From contig NZ_AUBU01000002.1 of assembly GCF_000429405.1 (NCBI RefSeq), positions 186,001 to 250,000 on the forward strand: a stretch of DNA of 64,000 nucleotides, in the 5' to 3' direction. Under the pieces are notes generated by a model that was not told the DNA's origin, made no database searches, and was given only the letters and a program-made list of their open reading frames with translations. Shown here in pieces: positions 23,638-33,373 of the stretch (positions are counted from its first letter, which is position 1; every line of letters starts with the position of its first letter). The translations under genes were made by a program, and so were the position numbers. The DNA is from Algoriphagus marincola DSM 16067. GTDB taxonomy: Bacteria > Bacteroidota > Bacteroidia > Cytophagales > Cyclobacteriaceae.

Positions 23638-25608
23638 TTAGTCAAGAGTATCGAGTCGCTGCAGGTATTTAGCCCTCGAAAGGCTGTCTAAGGTCTCTCT
23701 GCTCGTACTTTCATTTTGATCCTCGTTTTCGGCATCTTCCTCCTCTTCATAATCCACTTCATCACTGACTTCTGGAATTTCACAGGTAAGGCAAACTAAG
23801 CCAGCCTCATTGAAGGCCCAAGTATTTCCTTCCTGTACGTCTCGATTTCTATACCCATTTCTATAGATAGTATTTCGGAGAATTTCCAGAAGAGATCGAT
23901 CCATAATGAATGGTTTTTCATAAGGGATTGACATGGTGAGACTGACGCGCTGACCTCTAAAGATCTCAATGGCGCTGTAATCATATCCAGGAGGGAAAGT
24001 CACTACAGAATCTTGTATGCTGATGTTGTAAGACAATAGTTTTGCGTTTTCCAATGATTCAGCCTTTGTTTTTCCTCTGGAGAAAAACTCCTTCTCTAGC
24101 ATTACTAAGGAATCGGGAGTTCCGATCAGCTTAAGGCTGACCTCATTAAAATCTGGATCTTCGGCTTGATTATCCAAGGTCAATACCATCGTCCTACCGG
24201 TTGCGGAAATAGTTTCAGTTTCTTGATATCGATTTTCGTTTTTGAACTGACTGACTATTCTTGGGACTTGGAATAAAGCTATCCCCAAGCATAGGAGCCA
24301 AAGAGCAAATGCGATCAATCCGAATCGATTAGCAACCAGATTCTTGCGAATCAGCACACTCAGTCCAAGAAGCATAAAGATGACACCAGGTATAATCATC
24401 AAGAAGGATGAACTAATGGCTAGCCAACTAGGTACAATTCCGGTGAATAGCTCAAAAGGAACTTCCCCTGTCGTCATGACATAATCATTTGGGTTGAGAT
24501 ACTCAAAGAAGAAGGCTAGTACGATCAAAGGTGAAATGGTCAATGATAGTCCAATAAAGAAGACGATCATCCCAAATATGACCCGAAAGACTACCAATAG
24601 AAATTTACCCAAAGGTCCTAAGGCTTTTCCTATTGCCTCAATTACTTGTCCCAAAACCCGGAACGGTGCCATCAGAATTCTCTTTGCAGAAGATTCTGGC
24701 TGAGGAGGAATAGGGTTCATGTTTTCCTTTAGCGTCGAATCAATATTATCCAAGGTGATTTCCCCACCTTTCATTTTGATTCGCTCAGTGATGGAAAGGG
24801 CCACCGGCGTGATAATCCACAAGATCAGGTAAATCAATACTCCGGAACCACCGGCTATGGTAAGGAATACGAAGGCCAATCTGACCCAAAGTACTTCGAC
24901 TCCGAAATAAGCAGCTAAGCCACTCGCTACGCCTCCTAAGGCCTTGTCGTCAGGATTTCTGTATAGCTTTTTGATCGACTTATCTTCTTCATAATCATAG
25001 CTAACTGGAAGGATGATCCACATCACGATGTAGGCTACCAGGGTGAAGAAGCCAAATGAGAATTTAAATCTTACCTCATCAAAAATCCAAAACCCAGGGC
25101 CTTCGAATATGCTATTAAACTGACCGCTGAAGAGCAATAGAAGAGCAATCAAACGAATCCAAAGCGGGTCAATCCTGAAGTAGTTAGCGATTCCGGCGCA
25201 TACACCTCCAAGAATTTTCTTGGGTTCGGATCGCATGAGTTTTTTATACCCCTGCTTCTCATCTCCTGGAGGAGTCACGTATTTATAGAAGTCCTCTTGC
25301 GTAGTTTCTTCTTTCTCCGGAGCAGCTTCTTCTTCTCCTTGTTCTACGGAGACGAAATCTGCAATAGTCCCCATTTTCTTGATGAGGTTGTCTACGTTTT
25401 CTGCTGTGATTACCTGCTTGTTGTTTTTGAGATTGCTGAGAAAAATCTCCGCAATTCTGTTTTCGATATCAGAAATGATTTCCTGATTATCGGAGTAAGA
25501 GGAGAAATGTCTATTGATCGCATCGAGATATTTTCGAAGGGTATCGTAGCCATCTTCTTCGATGTGGAATAAAATTCCGCTTATGTTGATACTTATGGTC
25601 TTTTTCAT
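23638..25608 (-). CDS. PspC-domain membrane protein with two PspC modules
   Basis: The 656-residue protein has a soluble N-terminal part (1-110), then two PspC modules: residues about 121-200 (MRSEPKKILGGVCAGIANYF then RIDPLWIRL) and about 213-270 (YRNPDDKALGGVASGLAAYF then GVEVLWVRL). Several further membrane helices lie at about 340-450, and the tail is acidic and probably periplasmic. PspC proteins belong to envelope-stress responses in other bacteria; the double-PspC layout is typical of Bacteroidetes. It lies 139 bases downstream of a PadR regulator on the same strand. Its leader carries the 23-bp motif also found before the DUF4097 gene, suggesting shared control. Confidence 0.9.
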   Translation of the reverse strand: MKKTISINISGILFHIEEDGYDTLRKYLDAINRHFSSYSDNQEIISDIENRIAEIFLSNLKNNKQVITAENVDNLIKKMGTIADFVSVEQGEEEAAPEKEETTQEDFYKYVTPPGDEKQGYKKLMRSEPKKILGGVCAGIANYFRIDPLWIRLIALLLLFSGQFNSIFEGPGFWIFDEVRFKFSFGFFTLVAYIVMWIILPVSYDYEEDKSIKKLYRNPDDKALGGVASGLAAYFGVEVLWVRLAFVFLTIAGGSGVLIYLILWIITPVALSITERIKMKGGEITLDNIDSTLKENMNPIPPQPESSAKRILMAPFRVLGQVIEAIGKALGPLGKFLLVVFRVIFGMIVFFIGLSLTISPLIVLAFFFEYLNPNDYVMTTGEVPFELFTGIVPSWLAISSSFLMIIPGVIFMLLGLSVLIRKNLVANRFGLIAFALWLLCLGIALFQVPRIVSQFKNENRYQETETISATGRTMVLTLDNQAEDPDFNEVSLKLIGTPDSLVMLEKEFFSRGKTKAESLENAKLLSYNISIQDSVVTFPPGYDYSAIEIFRGQRVSLTMSIPYEKPFIMDRSLLEILRNTIYRNGYRNRDVQEGNTWAFNEAGLVCLTCEIPEVSDEVDYEEEEDAENEDQNESTSRETLDSLSRAKYLQRLDTLD

Positions 25609-25626
25609 GTGTGTGATTTTTTTAAG

Positions 25627-25649
25627 AGGTCACATGGAATCTCGCATGG
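25627..25649. promoter_or_regulatory. Leader motif shared with the DUF4097 gene (copy 2)
   Basis: The plus-strand reading is AGGTCACATGGAATCT, then C-G-C, then ATGG, 18 bases upstream of the PspC start. It matches 18151-18173 at 21 of 23 positions. A second shared block, AT(G/A)CTCGATTTCAT, lies at 25694-25707 here and 18207-18220 there. Confidence 0.5.
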
Positions 25650-25747
25650 GATTTTCAATCGATAAGGGCTTTGGCCCTAGTATTTTTTGAGTAATGCTCG
25701 ATTTCATGATTTTTTCTTTTTTCGACTACTTCTGCTTTGGTCTTGGA

Positions 25748-26077
25748 TTACTTTTTTCGGGTGATCATTTGGGTGGAATCCAAGATGGATTGCCAGGTTT
25801 CTTGTAGGGTAGAGAGAAATTCTTTGCCCTCTTCTGTAATAGAATAGTACTTTCTCGGAGGCCCAGATTCAGATTCTACCCAGCGGTATTTGACCAGCTC
25901 CGCAGCTTTGAGACGATTGAGAAGAGGGTACAATGTGCCTTCGACTACGATCATTTGCGCTTGAGTTAGTTCCTCTATAAGATCAGAGGTATAAACTTCA
26001 TCGCGCGAAATGATATGAAGGACACAGAGTTCTAGTAGTCCCTTTCTCATTTGAATTTGTGTGTTGGCTATATTCAT
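25748..26077 (-). CDS. PadR-family transcriptional regulator
   Basis: The 109-residue winged-helix protein matches PadR family 1. The helix-turn-helix segment is MRKGLLELCVLHIISRDEVY, the wing VEGTLYPLLNRLKAAELVKY, and the tail signature GPPRKYYSITEEGKEFL. PadR proteins repress envelope, detoxification or adhesion genes and usually regulate adjacent genes. The PspC gene follows on the same strand, and in Bacteroidetes this pairing recurs. The 23-bp motif in the PspC leader is a candidate site, although the known PadR operator form (ATGT-N8-ACAT) is not obvious in it. Divergent from the PorV-like gene across 379 bases. Confidence 0.92.
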   Translation of the reverse strand: MNIANTQIQMRKGLLELCVLHIISRDEVYTSDLIEELTQAQMIVVEGTLYPLLNRLKAAELVKYRWVESESGPPRKYYSITEEGKEFLSTLQETWQSILDSTQMITRKK

Positions 26078-26456
26078 GTCGATAGTGGTGATAGTCTTTT
26101 TCAGCCAAAATATTCTCTTCTATTCACTGAAAAGATTTTTGCCTTGCTGATATTTAATGAAAAATGATACCAATCTTTTCCAAGCTACCTTGTAATGCCT
26201 AATTCTAGGCATGAAGTAGGGAGTTTCGAATTGAAAACCATATAAAAATCCCTATTTGGGGTGTTTAAAAGAGGTTTTTGTAGGATTTGAAAGATTTTGA
26301 AAAAAATATGAGCGCCCTGCCCTTGGACTTTTTGTGTATAAAAAAATGTAGAGAACCGTACAAAAAAGTGTTCGGTCTCGTACATTTTTTTTATGCTTCT
26401 CCATCGAATATTTCTGAGATTAATCCATCTAACAAGAATTTGGTTATTTTGGCCTT
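26078..26456. other. 379-base intergenic region between padR and the PorV-like gene
   Basis: I find no convincing gene here; a 66-codon minus-strand frame (26185-26385) lacks recognisable composition and is rejected. The region holds a direct repeat gatagt..gatagt near 26083-26097 and a perfect 7-bp inverted repeat ATGCCTA-attc-TAGGCAT at 26195-26212. Near 26357-26386, two cgtaca-type motifs are followed by A- and T-runs. It must contain the promoters of both divergent genes. Confidence 0.5.
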
Positions 26457-27584
26457 GTGAATCAATCGAAGGCCTTTTATCTAAGGATTTTTACACTCAT
26501 CACTCTTCTAGGAACAGGGTTCTCCTTGAAGGCACAGGATCTTACTCCAAAATATTCCAATGAGTTCTTGAATATTGGGGTAGGAGCTAGGGCTTTGGGA
26601 ATGGGAGGAGCGCAGGTTTCGGCCGTAAGGGATGTAACGGCCTCCTACTGGAATCCCGCTGGGCTTTTTGGCACTAAAAATCGCTATGAGGCTACCTTGA
26701 TGCATGCTGAATATTTTGCGGGGATAGCTCAATACGATTACTTGGCATTTACCACACCGATCAAGGATCAAAGTCAAATTGCTGTTTCTTTAATCCGCTT
26801 TGGAGTTGATGATATTCCTGATACTAGGTTTTTATATGATGCCAACGGTGCATTGAATTACAACAATATTCAGTTTTTCAATGCAGCCGACTACGCGCTC
26901 TTGCTCACGTATTCTCGGGCGATTTCAGATCGAATCAAAGTCGGGGCAAATGCCAAAGTGATTCACCGAAATGTGGGAAAATTTGCCTCTGCTTGGGGTT
27001 TCGGATTGGATATCGGAGCTATGTATCACAAGGATAAACTGACTGTTGGCCTTATGCTGCGCGATATCACCACCACCTTCAATGCTTGGGCTCATAATGC
27101 TGAGATGGTAAGAGATATCTACGCAGATACAGATAACGAAGTGCCTCTCAACTCCGTGGAACTCACCTTGCCAAGGGCTATCAGTAGCATCAGCTATTAC
27201 TGGCAGCTTGGAGAAACATTTGGTCTGGTCTCAGCACTTGACCTAGATATGACCTTTGATGGAAATAGAAACACGCTAATTTCTACTTCTCTGCTGAGTA
27301 TTGACCCAAGGCTTGGCTTGGAGCTGAGTTTTAAGCAGGTGGCTTTCCTGCGTACAGGAGTGAGTAATTTTCAGTACATCAAGGATTTTCAGGGTAATGA
27401 AAGTTTAAATTTCCTTCCTAGTGCAGGTTTGGGATTTAATATCAATCAGCGCTTCCAAATCGATTATGCACTTTCGGATATTGGAAATATTTCAGAGACA
27501 CCTTATTCACATATTTTTAGTGTGAAAGTTTCATTGGAAAATCTTAAAGAGGAAGATAGAAAGTATAAAGGATGGGCTTACTGA
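26457..27584 (+). CDS. PorV/PorQ-family type IX secretion outer-membrane protein
   Basis: The 375-residue barrel protein has a signal peptide ending TGFSLKAQ (about residue 27). It then has the family signature LNIGVGARALGMGGAQVSAV followed by RDVTASYWNPAGL, as in FadL-like PorV/PorQ proteins. PorV in the type IX system shuttles cargo to the PorU sortase. Translation starts at GTG. Its last 13 bases overlap the start of the large PorU-like protease gene, so the two are almost certainly co-translated and work together at the outer membrane. It is probably a second, specialised PorV-PorU set rather than the core one; this is inferred from the partner's unusual length. Confidence 0.88.
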   Translation: MNQSKAFYLRIFTLITLLGTGFSLKAQDLTPKYSNEFLNIGVGARALGMGGAQVSAVRDVTASYWNPAGLFGTKNRYEATLMHAEYFAGIAQYDYLAFTTPIKDQSQIAVSLIRFGVDDIPDTRFLYDANGALNYNNIQFFNAADYALLLTYSRAISDRIKVGANAKVIHRNVGKFASAWGFGLDIGAMYHKDKLTVGLMLRDITTTFNAWAHNAEMVRDIYADTDNEVPLNSVELTLPRAISSISYYWQLGETFGLVSALDLDMTFDGNRNTLISTSLLSIDPRLGLELSFKQVAFLRTGVSNFQYIKDFQGNESLNFLPSAGLGFNINQRFQIDYALSDIGNISETPYSHIFSVKVSLENLKEEDRKYKGWAY

Positions 27585-30500
27585 AACGCATATTGATAAT
27601 TGCTTTGGTCCTTTTTGCTGTAGGATCCTCACAGGCTCAGATAGCCCGATGGTATAATTATGGGCAGGACTATTACAAGATTAAAACAGCCAAAGACGGT
27701 GTCCACCAAATCCCAGCTGAGTCTTTGGAAGCAGCAGGATTGAACCTCAATTCTCTAGACCCCAGAAAGCTGAGCTTGTATCATCGGGGGAAAGAAGTAG
27801 CCATTTTCGTAGAGGGTGAAGCAGACGGGCAATTGGGAAGTGGTGATTTTATAGAGTTTTACGGTTTGAGAAATGATGCTACGCTAGATTCTCTGCTTTA
27901 TCGAGATAAGTTTCCAGCCAATCCCTACTTTAATTTACACTCAGATAGTACGGCGTTTTTCCTGACCGTCAAGTCTGAAGGAACTGGAAAACGAATGCTT
28001 GAAAGAGCGGATGTATCGGGCAGTATTCCTGAAATCACCAGCTTTGAGAGTAGTCGTAAAGTTGTTTTTGGAGATCAATTTTCATTGGGTGCAAGCTATA
28101 CCTTGGGATTCCGGCTATCTAGTTATGACAATGGAGAGGGCTGGATGAGTACCGTAATTACCAAGGGTGCTGTTCGGAATATTACCTTTGAAAATTTAGG
28201 CCAGGTAGTCAATGGAGGAAATCCTAGATTGGTGATTGGTCTAACTGGTCGGTCAGGAAATCCTCATTTGGTGAGAATTGGAGCTGGTCGAAATGCCGGA
28301 ACACAGCGAGTACTTCAGGAAGCTATTTTTGAAGGTTTTTCATCGCTTGAGCTAGAAGTTCCGCTACAATTCTTGGATTTTGACCCAAACGGAAATATAG
28401 TAATCTCTGTGAGCCCTCAAGGTCCTGAATCTGCAGATAATATCTCGATCACCTACGCTCAGATTTATTATCAAAAGTCCAAGCCATCGGTTGACTTTTT
28501 GTCTGAGGAGATTTCCGTCCCTGCTTCTGAGTCTAGGATTTCTTTACCCGGCGATGCAGCAGCGTATCGGGCATTTGAAATCACTGATCCTAGTAATCCG
28601 GAGTTTCTCAATATTACCCAAAATGGAAGTCTATTTGTTCTACAGTCTGGAGTAGCTACTGAGGCAAGTAAAATCAAAATCCAGAACCTTTCCGAAATAC
28701 AGACTATCGATAGGCTGGAGCGTGTGAGATTCAGAGATTATTTATCTCAAAGTGCCAACTATCTTTTGGTTGGTCATCGAGAGTTGCAGAAAGCAGGTAC
28801 GGAATTCGAAAATGTATTGGAGGCTTATGCATCTCACCGGGCATCTTCTACAGGGGGCAGCTACGATACTCTCACGCTACTCATGGAGGAGATGTATAAT
28901 CAATATGCCTATGGTGAAGAAAGCCCTGTAGCCCTGTATAATTTTTTGAAAGAATATTATCCCGCACATAGACCTTCTCATGTGCTACTAGCAGGTAGGG
29001 CGCTTGCAATCTATTCAACTGCTCGGGAGGCAGGTGTGACTTACTTCTACCGAAATAGGCCTTCAGCTTTCCCTTTCCAAAGTTTAGTGCCAGTTGCAGG
29101 TTATCCTTTTTCAGATAATGAGTACGTGGTCGATTTGGATCCCCAAAACCCCAACGTGCCTGCGATAGCAATCGGAAGAATACCAGCAAAGAATGCTCAG
29201 GAACTTGAAATCTATTTAAATAAAGCTGTTGAAAAGGATGAGTTGGGTCTTTCGGAACCTTGGCAAAAAGAGCTCATCCATTTAGGAGGAGGGGTTTCAG
29301 AGTTTGAGTTGGATCGATATTTCAGCTTCCTTAATGGATTTAAGGCTATCGCCGAATCTGATTTCTTAGGAGGTAATGTGACCACTTACCGGAAGCGATC
29401 CAATAATGTGGTAGAGGTAATTGACATTACAGGAGATTTAAATGAAGGACGCTCTTTGGTGACTTTCTTCGGACATGGCTCTCCTACGATATTGGATATT
29501 GATATCGGTTTTGCATCAGATCCTACCATTAATTATCAAAATAAAGGGAAATATCCCATCATGCTCTTCAATGGCTGTGATTACGGAAGTGCTTTCGGAA
29601 CTAACTATACGCAGGGAGAAGACTGGGTCATGACAGCTGATAAAGGAGCTTCTGGTATTCTGGCTAATTCATCAATTGGCGTAGACGTATTTCTCCGAAG
29701 ATATTCCGAGCAATTCTATCTGGAGGCTTTTGCTGACAGTGCCAAGATATTCAGAACTGTAGGTGAGATCAAGCGGACTGCGGAAGGCAATTTTGTCAAT
29801 CGATATGGCCTCAATCCACTGAATTATTCCCACATGGAGCAGATGATTCTACTGGGAGATCCGGCTACTCGACTTTTCCCTGCCGATAAGCCCGATTATT
29901 ATTTGGAAGAATCTGAGGCAAGGATAGGGACCTTTGAAAATGAACCCATTACTACCCTGACGGATAGCCTGAAGCTGACATTTGTGCTTCGAAATATCGG
30001 GATTACAAGTTCTGACTCTATTCATTACAAAGTCAGCAGACAGCTGGCAAATGGGACGGTAATCAATTACCCTGAAATCCAGATTCCGGCAACAAAAAGG
30101 TTGGATACGCTCTTTTTCACCATCCCAAATGTGGAGGTGAATTCAGCTGGAGAAAATTTCTTTGAACTGATCGTCAATAGCAAGCAGGAAGTGGAGGAAA
30201 TGTCCCTGACGAATAATCAGATTCGTATTTCTCAATTTATTTCGCTCAGTGGGACTTTGCACTTAAGTCCTAAAGCCTATGCCATCGAAAACTCAACTAA
30301 TGCGGAGTTGATAGGTCAAATTCCGGGCAAAAACGAAACTGAAAGGATTGTCATCGTTCAACTTGATACTGCAGCAAGCTTCAATTCGGCCTATCGAAAA
30401 GAAATCCGAATTCCTACTAAAGGAATTTTCAATTGGCCGGTGGAATTACTCACGGGCCCTGATTCCGTGACTTATTTCTGGAGATCCAAATATCAGGAAC

Positions 30501-32590
30501 CAAGACAAGGTGAAACTGATTCCTGGACGACTACCTCATTTTCTTACATCAATAATGGTCCTGAGGGGTGGACTCAGCGGGTATTACCACAGTTTGGAGA
30601 GAATATTTTGAATAATCTAGAGGTCAATTCAAATGCCTCAAGATTAAAGTACTTGGATCAGGATTTAGGTTTTGAGGTATTTACGGTGGGTTCAGCAGTA
30701 GATAGTTTGTCATTTAGAAATACCCAATTTTTCTTAAATGAGGTTCCACAAATCATTGACAATGTCAACAATGCTAATAGTCGACTTTGTCCAAATGGAT
30801 CTTTGGGCTTGGTGACTTTTCAGCAGAAAACCTTGCAACCTTACCTTCCAGTACCGGTGCCAGGATTTGATATTTTGGATGGGAGATCATGTGGTCGACC
30901 GCCTCAGTTAATTCAGAGCATTAGAAATGCTTGGATAGTAGCGCCTGGAAGAACCATTTTGGATGATTTTACCGAAAATGTAGAAGAGGGAGATTATGTG
31001 GTGATTTTTACAGTAGGAGGTGTCAATTTCGATGATTGGCCGGATCAAGCCTATGCAAGATTGAAGGAATTTGGTGCCAGTGAAGTGACTCTTCGGAACT
31101 TACAGTCTGGTGACCCCTACATTCTGTATGGACGGAAAGGGATGAAGCCTGGTGAAGCACTTGAGATTATCGGCAACCCTGACTTTGAGGTTCCTTCAAG
31201 CCAGCAAACATTGAGTTTCAAAACAGAATTGACAGGATATATAAGCGAGGGATTGATTATTACCCCTCAAATCGGTCCTGCAAGAAACTGGGAGGCCTTT
31301 GTCCAGGAGATCAATGATAGACCTTGGATCCAAGAAGAAGAAACCAATTTTGATATCATCGGTATCAAGTCCAATGGAGAGGAAGAAGTATTGCTTACAG
31401 AAGTGACTGATTCGCAATTGGACCTTTCATTTATCAATTCTGAAGTTTATCCATACCTCCGCCTTCGTTATCGCATGCAAGATGCAGAATCCACGGATCC
31501 GGCAGACTTGAATTTTTGGCAGGTGAATTACACTGGAGTTCCGGAAGGAGCATTGATGGTAAAGCCTCGCTCCGAAACAGTCAAATTGATCGAAGGACAA
31601 ACTGGGATTTTGGAATACGAATTTGTGAATGTTTCCAGAAATGACTTTTTGGATTCTATTCAGGTGAATTGGGAGATCACCAATAGTCAATCAAGGCAGG
31701 TGGAGCGATTCTCCAAAAAATTCCCAGCTCTCAAAGCAGGTGAGAGACTCAGCGAGACGATCGAGTTTAATTCCGTCGGGAAAAACGGAAGCTATGAAAT
31801 TGAGATTTTCGCCAATCCAAGGATACAGCTCGAGCAGACATTCCGAAATAATCAGCTGGACTTAGGCGTATACTTTGAAGTAGAAGGGGATGATAGCCAA
31901 GATATTCTGGATGTGAATTTCGACGGAGTTTATATCATGGATGGAGACATTGTATCCCCTACAGTCATGATCAATGCCATCCTGAAAAATGATCAAGCTA
32001 TTTTGCTGAAGAAGGACACCGTTGGGTTGGATATTTTCCTTAAGCGAGAGTGCGAATCTTGCGATTTCGAACGAATCAATTTCTCCAATCCAAATCTGAC
32101 TTGGACGCCTGCTTCTGAGAATACTGACTTCCGCGTGGCCTTCCAACCCGGACCATTAGAGGATGGTTTATATACGCTGCGAGTTCAAAATGAAGATTCA
32201 CCGGAGCCATATCAGGTTAATTTTGAAGTAATCAATGAATCTCAGATTACCAACTTCTATCCTTATCCGAACCCCTTCAGTACCAGTGTGAGGTTTGTTT
32301 TCACGCTGACAGGAACAGAAATTCCCGATGAGATCAAGATTCAGATCATGACTGTCACAGGACGGGTGGTCAGAGAAATTCTACAGGATGAATTAGGGCC
32401 GATCCGAATCGGAAATAATATCACCGAATATGCCTGGGATGGAAGAGATGAATATGGAGATCAGCTAGCCAATGGAGTTTACATTTACCGGGTGTTGATC
32501 AGAAAGAATGGCCAGTTTATGGAACACCGGCCTTCTGCCGGAGATCGAGCCTTCAAGCAAGGCTATGGGAAAATGTATCTGCTTCGCTAA
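27572..32590 (+). CDS. PorU-like C25 cysteine protease (type IX sortase, long form)
   Basis: The 1672-residue exported protein has a signal peptide (MGLLKRILIIALVLFAVGSS) and a C25 gingipain-type catalytic domain. The catalytic His635 is in VTFFGHGSPT and Cys669 in MLFNGCDYGSAFG. A long run of Ig-like modules follows. The C-terminus (YPYPNPFSTSVRFVFTLTG, then YAWDGRDEYGDQLANGVYIY) is an FlgD-like/type A sorting-type domain. PorU is the sortase that removes cargo C-terminal domains and attaches A-LPS. Canonical PorU is about 1100-1200 residues, so this is a long variant. It overlaps the PorV-like gene by 13 bases and meets the VTT gene tail to tail (4-base overlap). Confidence 0.88.
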   Translation: MGLLKRILIIALVLFAVGSSQAQIARWYNYGQDYYKIKTAKDGVHQIPAESLEAAGLNLNSLDPRKLSLYHRGKEVAIFVEGEADGQLGSGDFIEFYGLRNDATLDSLLYRDKFPANPYFNLHSDSTAFFLTVKSEGTGKRMLERADVSGSIPEITSFESSRKVVFGDQFSLGASYTLGFRLSSYDNGEGWMSTVITKGAVRNITFENLGQVVNGGNPRLVIGLTGRSGNPHLVRIGAGRNAGTQRVLQEAIFEGFSSLELEVPLQFLDFDPNGNIVISVSPQGPESADNISITYAQIYYQKSKPSVDFLSEEISVPASESRISLPGDAAAYRAFEITDPSNPEFLNITQNGSLFVLQSGVATEASKIKIQNLSEIQTIDRLERVRFRDYLSQSANYLLVGHRELQKAGTEFENVLEAYASHRASSTGGSYDTLTLLMEEMYNQYAYGEESPVALYNFLKEYYPAHRPSHVLLAGRALAIYSTAREAGVTYFYRNRPSAFPFQSLVPVAGYPFSDNEYVVDLDPQNPNVPAIAIGRIPAKNAQELEIYLNKAVEKDELGLSEPWQKELIHLGGGVSEFELDRYFSFLNGFKAIAESDFLGGNVTTYRKRSNNVVEVIDITGDLNEGRSLVTFFGHGSPTILDIDIGFASDPTINYQNKGKYPIMLFNGCDYGSAFGTNYTQGEDWVMTADKGASGILANSSIGVDVFLRRYSEQFYLEAFADSAKIFRTVGEIKRTAEGNFVNRYGLNPLNYSHMEQMILLGDPATRLFPADKPDYYLEESEARIGTFENEPITTLTDSLKLTFVLRNIGITSSDSIHYKVSRQLANGTVINYPEIQIPATKRLDTLFFTIPNVEVNSAGENFFELIVNSKQEVEEMSLTNNQIRISQFISLSGTLHLSPKAYAIENSTNAELIGQIPGKNETERIVIVQLDTAASFNSAYRKEIRIPTKGIFNWPVELLTGPDSVTYFWRSKYQEPRQGETDSWTTTSFSYINNGPEGWTQRVLPQFGENILNNLEVNSNASRLKYLDQDLGFEVFTVGSAVDSLSFRNTQFFLNEVPQIIDNVNNANSRLCPNGSLGLVTFQQKTLQPYLPVPVPGFDILDGRSCGRPPQLIQSIRNAWIVAPGRTILDDFTENVEEGDYVVIFTVGGVNFDDWPDQAYARLKEFGASEVTLRNLQSGDPYILYGRKGMKPGEALEIIGNPDFEVPSSQQTLSFKTELTGYISEGLIITPQIGPARNWEAFVQEINDRPWIQEEETNFDIIGIKSNGEEEVLLTEVTDSQLDLSFINSEVYPYLRLRYRMQDAESTDPADLNFWQVNYTGVPEGALMVKPRSETVKLIEGQTGILEYEFVNVSRNDFLDSIQVNWEITNSQSRQVERFSKKFPALKAGERLSETIEFNSVGKNGSYEIEIFANPRIQLEQTFRNNQLDLGVYFEVEGDDSQDILDVNFDGVYIMDGDIVSPTVMINAILKNDQAILLKKDTVGLDIFLKRECESCDFERINFSNPNLTWTPASENTDFRVAFQPGPLEDGLYTLRVQNEDSPEPYQVNFEVINESQITNFYPYPNPFSTSVRFVFTLTGTEIPDEIKIQIMTVTGRVVREILQDELGPIRIGNNITEYAWDGRDEYGDQLANGVYIYRVLIRKNGQFMEHRPSAGDRAFKQGYGKMYLLR

Positions 32591-33282
32591 GCCTTTGATA
32601 GTTTCCAATTTCTCCATATCCCCCAGATACTGGCAATCAAAAGGGCGAGTACCAAAAGAATTTGCCATGGTTCTCGAAGGTTTTCGCGGGCTTCCAAAAA
32701 ATCACTGGCGATAATTCCGGCAAGAAATGCCATCAAGGTCCGGGGAAGCATTCCCGGGATACCGTAGACCAGTACTTGTTTGAGCGGGATCTTCAGCGAA
32801 GCAAAGAGGAAATTGGAAATTGCAAAAGGTATTACCGGGCTGATTCTGACAAAGAAAATCAGAGAACCGATTCGCTGCATTCGTTTTTCAAAAGCTAATT
32901 CCAAATCTGGATACTTTTGAAAAACAAAATCTCTGAAATCTATATTAAGGTAGTGACCAAGCAGATAGCCGAGTACATTGGCCAAGGAATAAGCCAAAAC
33001 CATAATCGGAAAACCAAACCATCCGAGCCAATAGCCGGTTAGCAAGGAGGTAAGTGTGGTAGGGATCAAAGCTAGTCCCATAGCAAGGGCTGCTGTGAGT
33101 GCAAAAAGGCTCAAGGAAGAAAAACCGCTTATCGGGATTTCAGAAAAGAACGTATAATTTGACACCACCCATAAGCTGCCCAAAAAAGGTACAAGAGTCA
33201 CCCAAATCCAAGAAAGAAGCGCCAATGGATGCCTCTGGAGGTAATATAAAATTTGGTTGAAAAAACTCCTCTTTTTTGTCAT
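32587..33282 (-). CDS. TVP38/TMEM64 (VTT/DedA-like) membrane protein
   Basis: The 231-residue inner-membrane protein has about six hydrophobic segments and the VTT-domain core: GYWLGWFGFPIMVLAYSLAN, VLGYLLGHYL and FFVRISPVIPFAISNFLFA. The central FVRISPVIPF matches the F-x-R-x-x-P signature of the family. VTT proteins act in lipid transport or scrambling and membrane homeostasis. It overlaps the end of the PorU-like gene by 4 bases on the opposite strand, without an operon partner. It has its own start 91 bases from the divergent cystathionine gene. Confidence 0.9.
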   Translation of the reverse strand: MTKKRSFFNQILYYLQRHPLALLSWIWVTLVPFLGSLWVVSNYTFFSEIPISGFSSLSLFALTAALAMGLALIPTTLTSLLTGYWLGWFGFPIMVLAYSLANVLGYLLGHYLNIDFRDFVFQKYPDLELAFEKRMQRIGSLIFFVRISPVIPFAISNFLFASLKIPLKQVLVYGIPGMLPRTLMAFLAGIIASDFLEARENLREPWQILLVLALLIASIWGIWRNWKLSKA

Positions 33283-33373
33283 CTTTGGCTTCCCTACGGC
33301 GGTTGGGATGTCGCAAGTTTAGTGAAAATCAACCCAAATTAACTTTATTCATCAATCAACTATACAAAGAAAT

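Noticed and set aside
26185..26385. 66-codon minus-strand frame in the padR/PorV-like intergenic region
   Set aside because: Short, Phe-rich, no domain, no plausible promoter or partner; composition fits AT-rich non-coding DNA.
33283..33373. SAM riboswitch in front of the cystathionine gamma-synthase gene
   Set aside because: The 91-base leader shows no paired helices or conserved core of a known SAM riboswitch that I can recognise.
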